Notes: generated by a model from the sequence alone, not told the origin. A stretch of 64,000 nt of DNA from Sphaerotilus montanus (GCF_013410775.1 NZ_JACCFH010000001.1:682001-746000); one strand, 5' to 3'. Shown: positions 33,947-44,323, counted from the stretch's first letter. Made by a program: numbers and translations.

Positions 33947-34456
33947 ATGGAGGGCATGAACACCTTCACCCATCCCGACCCCACCACGGCGCAGATGCTG
34001 GTGCATCTGCGTCAGGCTGCCGACATCGCCCGCGCCGCGATGGAACAGGGCCACCACCCCTTCGGCGCGCTGCTGGTGGCGCCTGACCACGAGACCGTGC
34101 TGCTGATCCAGGGCAACGTGGACAGCGTCAACCACGCCGAGGCGGTGATCGCCCGCCAGGCGGCGGCCAAGTTCGACGCCGACCTGCTGTGGGACTGCAC
34201 GCTCTACACCACGGTCGAGCCCTGCTGCATGTGCGCGGGCACGCAGTACTGGGCGGGCATAGGCCGGCTGGTGTATGGCATGAGCGAGACCCGGCTGCGC
34301 TCGATGACCGGGCGCCATCCGGAGAACCCGACGCTCGACATCCCCTGCCGGGAAGTTTTCTCGCGGGGCCAGAAGCCCATCCGCGTCTGGGGTCCCGTGG
34401 CGGACATCGAGGATGAACTGGCCGAGGTCCATGAACGCTTCTGGCGGACACGTTGA
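33947..34456 (+). CDS. Nucleobase/nucleoside deaminase (CDA superfamily, guanine deaminase-like)
   Basis: 169 residues from the ATG at 33947 (an alternative ATG at 33956 gives MNTFTHPDP). Zinc-site motifs of the cytidine deaminase superfamily are NHAEAVIARQAA and TTVEPCCMCAGTQYWAGIGR. The following LVYGMSETRLRSM and the C-terminal tail fit the guanine deaminase/TadA-like branch rather than cytidine deaminase. It lies 18 bp after the ABC permease gene, so it is probably in the same operon and acts on the imported base. The exact substrate is not provable from sequence. Confidence 0.85.
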   Translation: MEGMNTFTHPDPTTAQMLVHLRQAADIARAAMEQGHHPFGALLVAPDHETVLLIQGNVDSVNHAEAVIARQAAAKFDADLLWDCTLYTTVEPCCMCAGTQYWAGIGRLVYGMSETRLRSMTGRHPENPTLDIPCREVFSRGQKPIRVWGPVADIEDELAEVHERFWRTR

Positions 34457-34473
34457 CCAGCCCGCTGCCGGTG

Positions 34474-34559
34474 GCTTGAAAAAATTTCAAGCAAGAACCG
34501 GGGACTGCGACTACACTGCGCCCACAGACATGCACAAGACCGTTTCTTGAAGGTCTTGC
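34474..34559. promoter_or_regulatory. Inverted repeats in the leader of the cold-shock gene
   Basis: GCTTGAAA-AAA-TTTCAAGC (34474-34492) is a perfect 8-bp stem without a U-run, just after the deaminase stop; GCACAAGACC...GGTCTTG (34533-34558) is a second stem. They lie in the 268-bp gap before the cold-shock gene, whose mRNAs typically have long structured 5' leaders. I see no other gene in the gap. Confidence 0.4.
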
Positions 34560-34724
34560 TCCTCTTCCGCTTCGCCCTCGATGCAGTATCGGCGGAGCCG
34601 GCCCAGGTCATCAAATCCCCGGTTTGACGTTTCTTGAGTGTTTCTGTCCCAGCGATTGCCGTGTGCTTCATGGTATTCGCAGGGTGTCTCCATTTTTTTT
34701 ACCACTCAACAAGGAACATCATCC

Positions 34725-34940
34725 ATGAGTACGACCCAAACTGGCACCGTGAAATGGTTCGACGACGGCAAGGGCTTCGGCTTCATCACGCCGGCCGACG
34801 GTAGCAAGGACCTGTTCGCCCACCACAGCGAAATCAAGAACAACGGCGGCTTCCGCTCGCTGGCTGAAAACCAGAAGGTTGAATTCGAAGTCAAGCAAGG
34901 CCCCAAGGGTCTGCAAGCTTCGAACATCCGCGCGCTGTAA
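34725..34940 (+). CDS. Cold-shock domain protein (CspA family)
   Basis: 71 residues from the ATG at 34725 behind AAGGA (34711-34715). The single cold-shock domain has RNP1 KGFGFITP and RNP2 DLFAHHSEI, with [10 protein letters not shown] at the start. It binds single-stranded RNA/DNA and acts as an RNA chaperone. Codon use is that of a strongly expressed gene. An intrinsic terminator follows, so it is a monocistronic unit with a long leader. Confidence 0.96.
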   Translation: MSTTQTGTVKWFDDGKGFGFITPADGSKDLFAHHSEIKNNGGFRSLAENQKVEFEVKQGPKGLQASNIRAL

Positions 34941-34966
34941 TCAGCCGCAGGCCCTCGGGCCAGCAG

Positions 34967-34997
34967 AAAAACCGCCGCCTTCGTGGCGGTTTTTTTT
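34967..34997 (+). terminator. Intrinsic terminator of the cold-shock gene
   Basis: AAAAACCGCC, an 8-nt loop and GGCGGTTTTT followed by more T form a canonical terminator 26 bp after the stop. Confidence 0.93.
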
Positions 34998-35026
34998 CGT
35001 GTTTGTCACCACCTCCACCTTGCACC

Positions 35027-35857
35027 ATGAGCTGGCTCGGACACCTGAACCTTCAATACTCGCTCGACGGTCGCCGCACCATCGCGCTGGACCGGCACCA
35101 CGGCCCGCTGCGGGTGCTGCAGCGCCTCTACCCGGAGGGCGAAGCGGTCTGCCACCATGTGCTGGTGCATCCGCCGGGGGGCATCGTCGGTGGCGACGTG
35201 CTGGAAATCAATGCCGAACTCGCGTCCGGCACGCACGCCCTCATCACCACGCCGGGCGCTACGCGTTACTACCGCAGCGCCGGACAGACCGCCGCGCAGC
35301 GGGTGCAGGCGCGGCTGGAGCCGGGTGCCCGGCTGGAGTGGCTGCCGATGGAAACCATCGCCTATCGGCAGTGCATCGCGGAAAACCACCTGCGCTTCGA
35401 CCTGGCTCCCGGCGCCGAGATGATCGGATGGGACCTGCTCGCCCTCGGCCTGCCTGCTGCGAACGAACACTGGGACCGCGGGCGCTATGCCCAGCGACTG
35501 GAATTGCCGGACGTCTGGCTCGAACAGGCCGTGATCGACGCCGAGGACCGGCGCCTGCTGGACAGCCCCGTGGGCTGGGCGGGTCACCGGGTGCTGGGGA
35601 CGCTGTGGTTCACCGCAGGCACGGCACTGCCGAATGCACAGCGCACCGAACTGCTCGACCGGGCCCGAGCCGCCATCGGCACCTCCGCGCTGGCAGGTCT
35701 GGCCAGTGCCACGGCACCGCACGCGCGCACGGTCGTGCTGCGCGTGCTGGCTGACCGGGTGGAACCGGCGATGCAACTCCTGGTCGCCGTGCGCAATGCC
35801 TGGCGGGCCGTGGCGTGGCAACTCGAACCCCATGCCCCGCGCATCTGGCGCACCTGA
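35027..35857 (+). CDS. ureD: Urease accessory protein UreD (UreH), apparently orphan
   Basis: 276 residues from the ATG at 35027 (a TTG at 35003 is also in frame). Family motifs: GPLRVLQRLYPEGEAVCHHV, LVHPPGGIVGGDVLEI, ALITTPGATRYYRS, EWLPMETIAYRQC and DLLALGLPAANEHW. UreD binds apo-urease and scaffolds UreF-UreG for nickel insertion. No urease subunit or other accessory gene is next to it: a patatin gene follows and a cold-shock gene precedes, with a terminator between. The structural genes must be elsewhere or the gene has been left behind. Confidence 0.92.
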   Translation: MSWLGHLNLQYSLDGRRTIALDRHHGPLRVLQRLYPEGEAVCHHVLVHPPGGIVGGDVLEINAELASGTHALITTPGATRYYRSAGQTAAQRVQARLEPGARLEWLPMETIAYRQCIAENHLRFDLAPGAEMIGWDLLALGLPAANEHWDRGRYAQRLELPDVWLEQAVIDAEDRRLLDSPVGWAGHRVLGTLWFTAGTALPNAQRTELLDRARAAIGTSALAGLASATAPHARTVVLRVLADRVEPAMQLLVAVRNAWRAVAWQLEPHAPRIWRT

Positions 35858-35955
35858 ACCCAACGGGCGCCCACGGCTGACCCGAATCTGATTGCACGGC
35901 CGAAACCGGTGATCTCCGCGCCGCGGCGTGCGGGCCTGCTCGATAGACTGCAGGC

Positions 35956-37248
35956 ATGGACACCCCGCACGCCCCACCGCCACCCGCACCCGGTCGCATC
36001 GGACTCCTGCTCACGGGCGGTGGCGCCAGGGCGGCCTACCAGATGGGCGTGCTCAAGGCGATTGCCCGCATCGGCCGGGAAGCCGGGGCACCACGGAGCA
36101 GTCCGTACCAGGTGATCGCAGGCACGTCCGCCGGCGCCATCAATGCAGCGGCGCTGGCCTGCCAGGCGGACCGGTTCGACGCCGCCGTGAGCGAGGTGGT
36201 CGACATCTGGTCGCAGTTCCGTTCCGAACAGGTCTACCGGACCGACTCGCTGGGCATCATCCGCACCGGCGCGCCGTGGCTGACGATGATGTCCTTCGGA
36301 TGGGCGCTGCACCGGTGGCGACGCGCACGGCCGCACTCGCTGCTCGACAACAGCCCGCTGGAAGCGCTGCTGCTGCGCATGGTGCGCTTCGACCGGCTGC
36401 CGCGGCTGATGGCCGACGGTCACCTGCATGCGCTGGCCGTGACAGCGTCCAGCTATTCCAGCGGCGAGCACGTCACCTTCTACGAGTGCCACGAGGACAT
36501 CGCGCCCTGGACCCGCTCGCAGCGCCTGGCGGTCCGCACCCGGCTGGGTGTGCGGCACCTGCTGGCGTCTGCCGCCATTCCCTTCGTGTTTCCGGCCACC
36601 TCGCTGCCGGTGCACGAGCGCGTTGGCTGGTTCGGGGACGGTTCCATGCGACAGGCGGCCCCCATCTCGCCCGCGGTGCACCTGGGGGCCGAACGGGTGC
36701 TGATCGTCGGCGCCGGTCGCATGCACGAGCCACCCGGCGGGCACCTGGAGATCAGCGGCTACCCGAGCGTGGCGCAGATCGCCGGCCATGCACTGTCCAA
36801 CATCTTCCTCGACGCACTCGCAGTGGACATCGAACGCCTGCAGCGCATCAACAGCACCCTGGCGCTGCTGTCGCCAGAGGCCCTCGCACGCACCCCGCTC
36901 CGCCCGATCGAAGCACTGGTGATCGCGCCGAGCCAGCGTCTGGACGACCTGGCCGGCAAGCACCTGGACAGCCTGCCACGCACCGTCCGGGCGCTGCTGC
37001 GGGGCGTGGGGGTCTCTGGTCAGGGCGATACGGCGCGGGGTGCGGCGCTTGCCAGCTACCTGCTGTTCGAGTCCGGCTACACCCGCGAGCTGATTGCCCT
37101 CGGTGAAGCCGATGCCCAGGCGAAGCGCAACGAGGTGCGGGCCTTTTTCGGCTGGGACCGCAGGGCCGGTGCCCTCGCGGCGACACCACGCCAGGCCGTG
37201 GAGCCGCCGCCCGAAACCGCCCGGCTTACTTCTTCTTCTCGGACTTGA
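35956..37248 (+). CDS. Patatin-like phospholipase family protein
   Basis: 430 residues. The patatin oxyanion loop [19 protein letters not shown], the nucleophile elbow GTSAGAIN (Ser near residue 55) and the dyad Asp in [15 protein letters not shown] are intact. These cytosolic or membrane-associated lipid acyl hydrolases belong to the RssA/YjjU-like group. There is no signal peptide. The tail after about residue 385 is low-complexity. The last 23 bp overlap convergent comEA. The substrate is unknown. Confidence 0.9.
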   Translation: MDTPHAPPPPAPGRIGLLLTGGGARAAYQMGVLKAIARIGREAGAPRSSPYQVIAGTSAGAINAAALACQADRFDAAVSEVVDIWSQFRSEQVYRTDSLGIIRTGAPWLTMMSFGWALHRWRRARPHSLLDNSPLEALLLRMVRFDRLPRLMADGHLHALAVTASSYSSGEHVTFYECHEDIAPWTRSQRLAVRTRLGVRHLLASAAIPFVFPATSLPVHERVGWFGDGSMRQAAPISPAVHLGAERVLIVGAGRMHEPPGGHLEISGYPSVAQIAGHALSNIFLDALAVDIERLQRINSTLALLSPEALARTPLRPIEALVIAPSQRLDDLAGKHLDSLPRTVRALLRGVGVSGQGDTARGAALASYLLFESGYTRELIALGEADAQAKRNEVRAFFGWDRRAGALAATPRQAVEPPPETARLTSSSRT

Positions 37249-37564
37249 GTTCTGCCGCCGGCACGGTGGCCGCTGCCACCTGGGCCCCCACCGCCCGCTC
37301 GAAGGTGCTGCCGTTGACCGTCAGCCCGCCCGTGGAAAACTTGGCCGCCGTGGCCTGCTTGACCCCCTTGACGCGCTCCATCACGTCGGCCCAGTCCTTG
37401 AACGGTGCCTTCTTGCGCTCGTCGAGGATCTTGCCGGACATGGCCGGGCCGATGCCCTTCACCGCCTCCAGCTCGGCCTGGCTGGCCTTGTTGATGTCGG
37501 CCGCAGCCAGACAGGTGGCCGCAGCCAGGCTCAGCACGACACTCAGGATTTTCCGGATCAGCAT
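37226..37564 (-). CDS. ComEA-like helix-hairpin-helix DNA-binding protein
   Basis: 112 residues. A signal peptide or N-terminal anchor ([20 protein letters not shown]) precedes [20 protein letters not shown] and [20 protein letters not shown], the tandem helix-hairpin-helix of ComEA, a periplasmic double-stranded DNA-binding protein that ratchets DNA in during natural transformation. The C-terminal part ending in EKKK is unlike ComEA and basic. Other competence genes are not seen nearby. Confidence 0.88.
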   Translation of the reverse strand: MLIRKILSVVLSLAAATCLAAADINKASQAELEAVKGIGPAMSGKILDERKKAPFKDWADVMERVKGVKQATAAKFSTGGLTVNGSTFERAVGAQVAAATVPAAELKSEKKK

Positions 37565-37693
37565 GGTGGTTCCCCTTGGTGGTCATGGGCACATGGACTC
37601 ATGTGCGCGACATGCAGGGTCACGATACGGATGGCGGGTGCCGCCCACATCCCCCGCAAGGGTCACACCGATGGGGGATGGCCCCGGGCGGAT

Positions 37694-38845
37694 TCAGTGG
37701 TCTTCGAGACGGCGTGGCGGGAAGGTGTCCCAGCCGTGGCAGCCGGGGCACTGCCAGAAATACTGCTGCGCCTCGAAGCCGCAGGCTGCGCAGCGGTAGC
37801 GCTGCAGGGGTTTCAGCGCCTGGGCGACGCTGACCTGCACCGCCTGCAACTCTTGCACGTCCAGCGGCTCGCGGCCGTGCTCGCGCAGCAGGCTCAGCGC
37901 CGGACCGAGCCCCGGCTGCACCTGCAGGTGCGTCAGCAGCAGCTGGCGGCGCGACTGCGCGTCCCCATCCAGCTTGAGCAGCGCTGCCAGCAGGTCCGAG
38001 GTCGGTGCCCGCGCATGCAGTTCGCGCAGCACGGCCCGCGCCTCGTCGCCACGGCCGCAGGCCAGCGCACTGGCTGCCAGTTCGGTGGCGATCACCGACA
38101 GCGCACCGGGGTGCACGCTGGCCAGCGGCAGCCACCAGCCCAGCGCCTGGTCATGCTGTCCGAGTCGGGCGCAGCGCTGACCCGCCAGCACCAGAGGACG
38201 GGCAGCCTGGGGAGCGGCCTGGCGGGCCTTTTCCAATGCAGCCAGTGCGTCGTCGCTCTGCCCGCGGGCGTCGGCTTCGAGCGCCAGCTCGCAGTCGTAA
38301 TGGGCGATGCGCTGGCTGAACGAGCCGGCCGCCACGGTCTCCAGCCCGCGGGCCACTTCGATCGCGGACTTCCAGTCGCGCGAGCGCTCGTGCAGCGTCA
38401 GCAGCGCGAGACGGGCGTCGGTCGCGAAGGCCGTGCCTTCCAGCGCCTTGTAGGCGGATTCGGCGCGGTCGAACAGACCGGCCTTGAGATAGTCCTGCGC
38501 CAGGGCGTGCTGCGCGCGGTCGCGCTCGGCTGCGGGCAGATCGGCCCGGGCGAGCAGGTGCTGGTGCACGCGCACCGCCCGCTCGTACTCGCCGCGGCGG
38601 CGGAACAGGTTGCCCAGCGCGAAGTGCAGGTCCGAGCTGCCAGGGTCGTGCTGGACGGCCTCGATGAAGGCGTCGATGGCCTTGTCCTGCTGTTCGTTGA
38701 GCAGCAGGTTGAGGCCCTTGAAGTAGGCCCGGGGCGAGGACTCGGCGTCGCGCCGCCATTGCCGCAGGTCGAAGCGGGACGCCAGCCAGCCGAAACCGAA
38801 GGCCAGCGGCAAGCCCAGCAGCAGCCACTGCAGGTCAAATTCCAT
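37694..38845 (-). CDS. lapB: Lipopolysaccharide assembly protein LapB (YciM)
   Basis: 383 residues: an N-terminal membrane anchor (LQWLLLGLPLAFGFGWLASR), about nine TPR units (for example GLNLLLNEQQDKAIDAFIEA), and a C-terminal rubredoxin-like zinc ribbon CAACGFEAQQYFWQCPGC. LapB controls LPS synthesis by acting on LpxC through FtsH. It overlaps lapA by 11 bp and is the last gene of the gyrA-to-lapB run. Confidence 0.94.
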   Translation of the reverse strand: MEFDLQWLLLGLPLAFGFGWLASRFDLRQWRRDAESSPRAYFKGLNLLLNEQQDKAIDAFIEAVQHDPGSSDLHFALGNLFRRRGEYERAVRVHQHLLARADLPAAERDRAQHALAQDYLKAGLFDRAESAYKALEGTAFATDARLALLTLHERSRDWKSAIEVARGLETVAAGSFSQRIAHYDCELALEADARGQSDDALAALEKARQAAPQAARPLVLAGQRCARLGQHDQALGWWLPLASVHPGALSVIATELAASALACGRGDEARAVLRELHARAPTSDLLAALLKLDGDAQSRRQLLLTHLQVQPGLGPALSLLREHGREPLDVQELQAVQVSVAQALKPLQRYRCAACGFEAQQYFWQCPGCHGWDTFPPRRLEDH

Positions 38846-39158
38846 CGCGCGGGGAGGTACTCAGGGGCACATCAGGCACCACGGGCAGGTTCGCAGCCGC
38901 GACCACCGGGTCAGCCGCCGACTTCTCGGGCACCGGCCGGGCCGCATGGCGACGGCGTTGCCGCCACCAGTTGGGCGTCATCGCCAGCACGCCAAAGACG
39001 GCACCAGCGGCAAAGACCACGAGCACCAGCAGCACCATCGGTGCGCGGAACTCGAAGCCGAAGAACCATTTGAGCTGCGCTTCGTGCTGATTGTTCAGCG
39101 CAAAGGCAAAGAGGATGAAAAAGACAGCGGCTCGAAAGAGCCAGGAGAGGAATCGCAT
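38835..39158 (-). CDS. lapA: LapA-domain membrane protein
   Basis: 107 residues with two membrane segments (WLFRAAVFFILFAFALNNQH and MVLLVLVVFAAGAVFGVLAM) separated by the typical W-x-FG loop (QLKWFFGFEFRAP). The LapA family partners with LapB in LPS assembly. It overlaps the lapB start and follows ihfB. Confidence 0.92.
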   Translation of the reverse strand: MRFLSWLFRAAVFFILFAFALNNQHEAQLKWFFGFEFRAPMVLLVLVVFAAGAVFGVLAMTPNWWRQRRRHAARPVPEKSAADPVVAAANLPVVPDVPLSTSPRDGI

Positions 39159-39210
39159 GGCGATGCGATTCTAGTGCGCCGCCGGACCGACAGCGCAGCG
39201 CAAGGTCGGC

Positions 39211-39513
39211 TCAGCCTTCGGCACGGTCAGCGGAGGGCTGGTCGACAGCCTCGCGCAAGGCCTTGCCCGGCTTGAAATGCGGAACGAGCTTCTCGGGAAT
39301 GGTGACCGGCTCGCCGGAGCGGGGATTGCGCCCCACCCGCGGCGGCCGGTGGCTGATCGCGAAGCTGCCGAAACCACGGATCTCGATGCGGTGACCTTTT
39401 CCGAGCGCGTCCGACATCGCGTCGAGCATCGTCTTGACGGCGAACTCGGCATCGCGGTGCGTGAGCTGGCCAAAGCGATTGGCCAGCAGGGTGACGAGGT
39501 CGGAGCGGGTCAT
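39211..39513 (-). CDS. ihfB: Integration host factor subunit beta
   Basis: 100 residues. The HU/IHF fold with [40 protein letters not shown] and NPRSGEPV (the Pro that intercalates at the DNA bend) identifies IHF-beta. It binds and sharply bends DNA with IhfA. The order rpsA-ihfB-lapA-lapB is standard in proteobacteria. The tail ([10 protein letters not shown]) is longer than in Escherichia coli. Confidence 0.96.
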   Translation of the reverse strand: MTRSDLVTLLANRFGQLTHRDAEFAVKTMLDAMSDALGKGHRIEIRGFGSFAISHRPPRVGRNPRSGEPVTIPEKLVPHFKPGKALREAVDQPSADRAEG

Positions 39514-39552
39514 GCAGCGAGGGTCGTGGTGTTCAGCAGCCAGTCACGCAAA

Positions 39553-41268
39553 TCAGTTGCCTTGGTCCAGCTTGGCCTTGAGCAGAGCGCCCAGGCTGGT
39601 GGTACCAGCGTTGCCAACCGTCTCGCGGTTGTCCACCGACAGGCGCTGCAGGGCTTCCTGCTGCTCGATGCTGTCCTTGGCCTTGATCGACAACTGGATC
39701 GAACGCGTCTTGCGGTCGATGTTGATGATCATGGCGGACACGTCGTCGCCTTCCTTCAGCAGGTTGCGGGCGTCTTCGACACGCTCGCGGGCCAGCTCGG
39801 AAGCACGCAGGTAGCCGGTGACTTCGTCGCTCAGCTGGATCTCGGCGCCACGGGCGTCGACCGTCTTCACCTTGCCGGTGACCGTCATGCCACGGTCATT
39901 GATGGAGGTGTAGTTGGTGAACGGGTCGGCGTCGAGCTGCTTGATGCCCAGCGAGATGCGCTCGCGCTCGACATCGATGCCCAGAACGACGGCTTCGACT
40001 TCCTGGCCCTTCTTGAAGTTGCGCACGGCCGCTTCGCCAGTCTCGTTCCAGCTCAGGTCGGACAGGTGCACCAGACCGTCGATGCCAGCGGCCAGACCAA
40101 CGAACACGCCGAAGTCGGTGATCGACTTGACGGGGCCCTTGACCTTGTCGCCGCGCTTGAAGTTCTGCGCGAACTCGTCCCACGGGTTGGCGCGGCACTG
40201 CTTCATGCCCAGCGAGATGCGACGCTTGTCTTCGTCGATCTCCAGCACCATGACTTCGACCTCGTCGCCCAGAGCAACGATCTTCGAAGGCGCGACGTTC
40301 TTGTTGGTCCAGTCCATTTCGGAGACGTGCACCAGGCCTTCGATGCCCGGTTCGATCTCGACGAACGCGCCATAGTCGGCGATGTTGGTGACCTTGCCGA
40401 ACAGGCGGGTGCTCGACGGGTAGCGACGCGACACGCCGTACCACGGATCGTCGCCCATCTGCTTCAGGCCCAGCGAGACGCGGTTCTTCTCGGCGTCGAA
40501 CTTCAGGACCTTGGCGGTCAGTTCCTGACCAACCGTCACCACTTCGCTCGGGTGACGGACACGGCGCCATGCCATGTCGGTGATGTGCAGCAGGCCGTCG
40601 ATGCCACCCAGGTCCACGAACGCACCGTATTCGGTGATGTTCTTGACCACGCCGTTGACGAAGGCACCTTCGCGCAGCGTTTCCAGCAGCTTGGCGCGCT
40701 CTTCGCCCATCGAAGCTTCCACCACAGCACGGCGCGACAGCACGACGTTGTTGCGCTTGCGGTCGAGCTTGATGACCTTGAACTCCATCGTCTTGCCCTC
40801 GTACGGGCTCATGTCCTTGACCGGACGCGTGTCGAGCAGCGAGCCCGGCAGGAAGGCGCGGATGCCGTTGACGAGGACCGTCAGGCCGCCCTTGACCTTG
40901 CCCGAGACGGTGCCGGTCACGAAGTCGCCGGACTCCAGCGCGGTTTCCAGCGACAGCCACGAGGCCAGACGCTTGGCCTTGTCGCGCGACAGGATGGTGT
41001 CGCCGTAGCCGTTTTCGATGGCGTCGATGGCCACCGACACGAAGTCGCCGACCTGGACTTCGAGCTCGCCCTTGTCGTTCTTGAACTCTTCCAGGGGAAC
41101 GTAGGCTTCGGACTTCAGGCCGGCGTTGACGACGACGAAGTTGTGTTCGATGCGGACGACTTCCGCCGAGATCACTTCACCAGCGCGCATGTTGGAGCGC
41201 TGGAGCGACTCCTCGAACATCGACGCGAAGGAATCCATGCCGAAATCGGCCATAGCTGCTTGGGACAT
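39553..41268 (-). CDS. rpsA: 30S ribosomal protein S1
   Basis: 571 residues from the ATG at 41268, with six S1 (OB-fold) domains in tandem. Typical repeats include [40 protein letters not shown] and [21 protein letters not shown]1 binds mRNA on the small subunit. The start has almost no Shine-Dalgarno sequence, as known for autoregulated rpsA mRNAs. It lies 80 bp after aroA-cmk, as cmk-rpsA does in other proteobacteria. Codon use is strongly biased (high expression). Confidence 0.98.
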   Translation of the reverse strand: MSQAAMADFGMDSFASMFEESLQRSNMRAGEVISAEVVRIEHNFVVVNAGLKSEAYVPLEEFKNDKGELEVQVGDFVSVAIDAIENGYGDTILSRDKAKRLASWLSLETALESGDFVTGTVSGKVKGGLTVLVNGIRAFLPGSLLDTRPVKDMSPYEGKTMEFKVIKLDRKRNNVVLSRRAVVEASMGEERAKLLETLREGAFVNGVVKNITEYGAFVDLGGIDGLLHITDMAWRRVRHPSEVVTVGQELTAKVLKFDAEKNRVSLGLKQMGDDPWYGVSRRYPSSTRLFGKVTNIADYGAFVEIEPGIEGLVHVSEMDWTNKNVAPSKIVALGDEVEVMVLEIDEDKRRISLGMKQCRANPWDEFAQNFKRGDKVKGPVKSITDFGVFVGLAAGIDGLVHLSDLSWNETGEAAVRNFKKGQEVEAVVLGIDVERERISLGIKQLDADPFTNYTSINDRGMTVTGKVKTVDARGAEIQLSDEVTGYLRASELARERVEDARNLLKEGDDVSAMIINIDRKTRSIQLSIKAKDSIEQQEALQRLSVDNRETVGNAGTTSLGALLKAKLDQGN

Positions 41269-41348
41269 TGGGGACTTTCTGCACCGGGACACCCCGGCGG
41301 CGGGTGCCACTTCCGTGGCGGGGTTAGGTTGCTGATCCGCGCGGGGCG

Positions 41349-43388
41349 TCAGTGGGCGGGCGCCGACGTGACCTCGAACGGTTGTCTCGCGTTCCACCAG
41401 ACCACCACCTGCTGCATCGAAGCCTCGATGCCCAGTTGCGAGTTGTCCAGCAGGAGCGCGTCTTCGGCCGGCTTCAAGGGGGCGGTGGCGCGGGTTCTGT
41501 CCCGCTCGTCGCGCGCCTCCAAGTCGGCCCGAAGGTCTTCGAGACTAGCAGGAATTCCCTTGGAAATCAATTGGTTGAGCCGCCGCTCGGCGCGCGCGGC
41601 CGCGGTCGCCGTGAGGAAGATCTTGAGCCGCGCGTCGGGGAAGATCACCGTGCCCATGTCGCGCCCGTCGGCCACCAGCCCCGGCAGTTGCCGGAAGCCG
41701 CACTGCAGATCGAACAGCGCCGCCCGCACCGCCGGCCACGCCGAGATCTGCGAGGCCATCGTGCCCACCGCCTCGTCGCGCAGGTCGTCGCTCACGTCCT
41801 CGCCGGCCAGCAGCACGCGCACGCCCTCGAAGCGCAGCGCCATCGAGCGGGCGATCGCCGCCAGCCCGGCCTCGTCCGTGGCCGCCACGCCAGCGCGCCG
41901 GGCCGCCAGTGCCGTGACGCGGTACAGCGAGCCGGAATCGAGCGTGTGGTAGCCCAGCCGATCGGCGACGCAAGCGGACAACGTGCCCTTGCCGGATGCG
42001 GTCGGGCCGTCGATCGTCAGCACCGGGATGTCCGCCGGCCGGGCCGCGACCACCGAGAACAGCGTCTCGAAGTAGTCCGGGAAGGTCTTGGCCACGCACT
42101 TCGGATCCAGGATGCGCACCGGCACCGCGTGTTCGCCGTCGCCCGCCGGATTCAGCCGGTTGAACGCCGCCAGCGACAGGCACATCGCCATGCGGTGGTC
42201 GTCGTAGGTGTGGATGGCGGCCGGCTGGAAGGTCGCCAGCGGCGCAATGCGGATGTAGTCGGCGCCCTCCTCCACCGTGGCGCCGAGCTTGCGCAGCTCG
42301 CAGGCCATCGCGGCGATGCGGTCGGTTTCCTTGACGCGCCAGCTCGCGATGTTGCGCAGCGTGCTCGGACCGTCGGCGTAGAGCGCCATCACGGCCAGCG
42401 TCATCGCCGCGTCGGGGATGTGGTTGCAGTCGAGGTCGATCGCCTTCAAGGGCCACGCGCCGCGGCGGATCTCCAGCGCGTTCGGCTCGGCACGGACCAC
42501 CGCGCCCATCGCTTCGGCCGCTTCGACGAAGCGGATGTCGCCCTGGATCGACGCCGCGCCGACGCCTTCGATGCGCACCGGCGCGTCCACGCCAGCGATC
42601 GCCCCAAGCGCAATGAAATAGGACGCCGACGACGCATCGCCCTCGACGTGGACTTCGCCCGGTGTGACGTAGCGGCTGCCAGCGGGGATGACGAAGCGCT
42701 CCCAGCCGTGGCGCTCGACGGCGATGCCGAAGCGCTGCAGCAGGTTCAGCGTGATCTCGATGTAGGGCTTGGAGATCAGCTCGCCAGCCACCTCGATCGT
42801 CACCGCCCGCTCGGTCGCGGCCAGCGGCAGCGCCAGCAGCAGCGCGGTCAGGAACTGGCTCGACACGTCGCCGCGCACGCGCACCGGCGTGTCCAGCTTC
42901 AGCGCGCCGCCCGCGACGCGCAGCGGCGGATAGCCTTCGACGCCCAGGCACTCGACCACGCCGCCCAGCCCGCGCAGCGCGTCCACCAGGTCACCGATCG
43001 GCCGCTCATGCATGCGCTTGACGCCGCCGAGCGTGAACGCCGTGTCCGCCACCAGCGTCGAGATCACCGACAGCGCCGCGGTCAGCGGGCGCATCGCGGT
43101 GCCGGCATTGCCGAGGAACAGTTCAGCCTCGCGCACGGCGGGCCGGCCGGCAAAGCCGGTGATGCGGGTGCGGCGGCCGTCTTCCTCGATGGTGCAGCCG
43201 AGCGTGCGCAGCGCGTCCAGCATCACGCGGGTGTCGTCGGAGTCGAGCAGGTCGACCAGCGTCGTCGTGCCCGCGCTCAGGCCGGCCAGCAGCAGCAGGC
43301 GGTTGGAGATGCTCTTGGAGCCGGGCAGGTGCACCGTGCCGGCAGCGTGGCCGAGCGGCGGGAGGTCGAGGAAGGGAATCGAGTACAT
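41349..43388 (-). CDS. aroA-cmk: Fused EPSP synthase / cytidylate kinase
   Basis: 679 residues. Residues 1 to about 440 are Aro[57 protein letters not shown] and [14 protein letters not shown]; it joins shikimate-3-phosphate and PEP in aromatic amino-acid synthesis. Residues about 450-679 are CMP kinase: [45 protein letters not shown] and AERRLNQL. The two are separate neighbouring genes in many proteobacteria and fused in one frame here, as reported for some Burkholderiales. The sequence is unbroken, so both activities are expected. Confidence 0.96.
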   Translation of the reverse strand: MYSIPFLDLPPLGHAAGTVHLPGSKSISNRLLLLAGLSAGTTTLVDLLDSDDTRVMLDALRTLGCTIEEDGRRTRITGFAGRPAVREAELFLGNAGTAMRPLTAALSVISTLVADTAFTLGGVKRMHERPIGDLVDALRGLGGVVECLGVEGYPPLRVAGGALKLDTPVRVRGDVSSQFLTALLLALPLAATERAVTIEVAGELISKPYIEITLNLLQRFGIAVERHGWERFVIPAGSRYVTPGEVHVEGDASSASYFIALGAIAGVDAPVRIEGVGAASIQGDIRFVEAAEAMGAVVRAEPNALEIRRGAWPLKAIDLDCNHIPDAAMTLAVMALYADGPSTLRNIASWRVKETDRIAAMACELRKLGATVEEGADYIRIAPLATFQPAAIHTYDDHRMAMCLSLAAFNRLNPAGDGEHAVPVRILDPKCVAKTFPDYFETLFSVVAARPADIPVLTIDGPTASGKGTLSACVADRLGYHTLDSGSLYRVTALAARRAGVAATDEAGLAAIARSMALRFEGVRVLLAGEDVSDDLRDEAVGTMASQISAWPAVRAALFDLQCGFRQLPGLVADGRDMGTVIFPDARLKIFLTATAAARAERRLNQLISKGIPASLEDLRADLEARDERDRTRATAPLKPAEDALLLDNSQLGIEASMQQVVVWWNARQPFEVTSAPAH

Positions 43389-43441
43389 GGCGCGGAGCAG
43401 GAACAGCGGGCGGGGTCAGCGAGCGGGATCAGCAGGCAGGG

Positions 43442-44323
43442 TCAGCGGGCCGTGGCCGGACGGGCATTCATCTGCCAGCCGGCGCGGCCGTCGGAGGCGG
43501 TGCGGATGAGGTCTTCGAGCGCTTCGGTGTTGCCCGAGCGCATGACCACCTCGAAGGCATCCAGCGCATGGCGCAGGCGCTGCGACTGCTTGAGGATCTC
43601 CTCGCGGTTGCTCAGCAGGATGTCGCGCCAGACGTTCGGATCCCCCGCCGCGATGCGCGTGAAATCGCGGAAACCGGGCCCGGCCAGCGACAGGAACTCG
43701 CGCCCCGCCGGCTGCGCCAGCATCGCGTTGAAGTAGGCGAAGGCCAGCAGGTGCGGCAGGTGGCTGACGGCGGCGAACGCGGTGTCGTGGTTCTCCGGCG
43801 TCATGCGCAGCACCTGGCAGCCGATCGCCGCCCACACGTCGGTGGCCTTCTGCACCATCACCGGGTCGGTCTGCGCCAGCGGCGTCAGGATGACCTGCTT
43901 GCCCTGGTAGAGCTGCACGTCGGCGTGTTCGACCCCGGCGACTTCCTTGCCCGCGATCGGGTGCGCGGGGACAAAGCTGCCGATGCGCTCCTTCAACACG
44001 CGCCGCGCCACATCGACCACGTCGCGCTTGGTGCTGCCCACGTCCATGAACAGCGTGCCCGGCTCGACCATGTGGCGGATCGCCTTGAACGTCGCCTCGC
44101 TCGCGGCCACCGGCACCGCGATCAGCACGATGTCCGAGCCCGACACGGCCAGCAGCGCCGACTCGGCCGCGATGTCGATCACGCCCATGCGGCGTGCCCG
44201 CTCCACCGTGGACGGCGACTTGCTGTAGCCCACCACGCGCTGCACCAGCCCGGCCCGCTTGAGCGCCAGCGCGAAGCTGCCGCCCATCAGGCCGCAGCCG
44301 ATCACCCCCAGTTGATTGAACAT
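43442..44323 (-). CDS. tyrA: Prephenate dehydrogenase
   Basis: 293 residues. The NAD(P)-binding GVIGCGLMGGSFALALKRAG, VGSTKRDVVDVAR, PAHPIAGKEVAGVEHAD and HLPHLLAFAYFNAML are TyrA marks. It oxidises prephenate to 4-hydroxyphenylpyruvate for tyrosine. No chorismate mutase or ACT domain is attached. It lies 16 bp after pheA and before aroA-cmk; the hisC gene found between pheA and tyrA in Burkholderia is absent. Confidence 0.95.
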   Translation of the reverse strand: MFNQLGVIGCGLMGGSFALALKRAGLVQRVVGYSKSPSTVERARRMGVIDIAAESALLAVSGSDIVLIAVPVAASEATFKAIRHMVEPGTLFMDVGSTKRDVVDVARRVLKERIGSFVPAHPIAGKEVAGVEHADVQLYQGKQVILTPLAQTDPVMVQKATDVWAAIGCQVLRMTPENHDTAFAAVSHLPHLLAFAYFNAMLAQPAGREFLSLAGPGFRDFTRIAAGDPNVWRDILLSNREEILKQSQRLRHALDAFEVVMRSGNTEALEDLIRTASDGRAGWQMNARPATAR

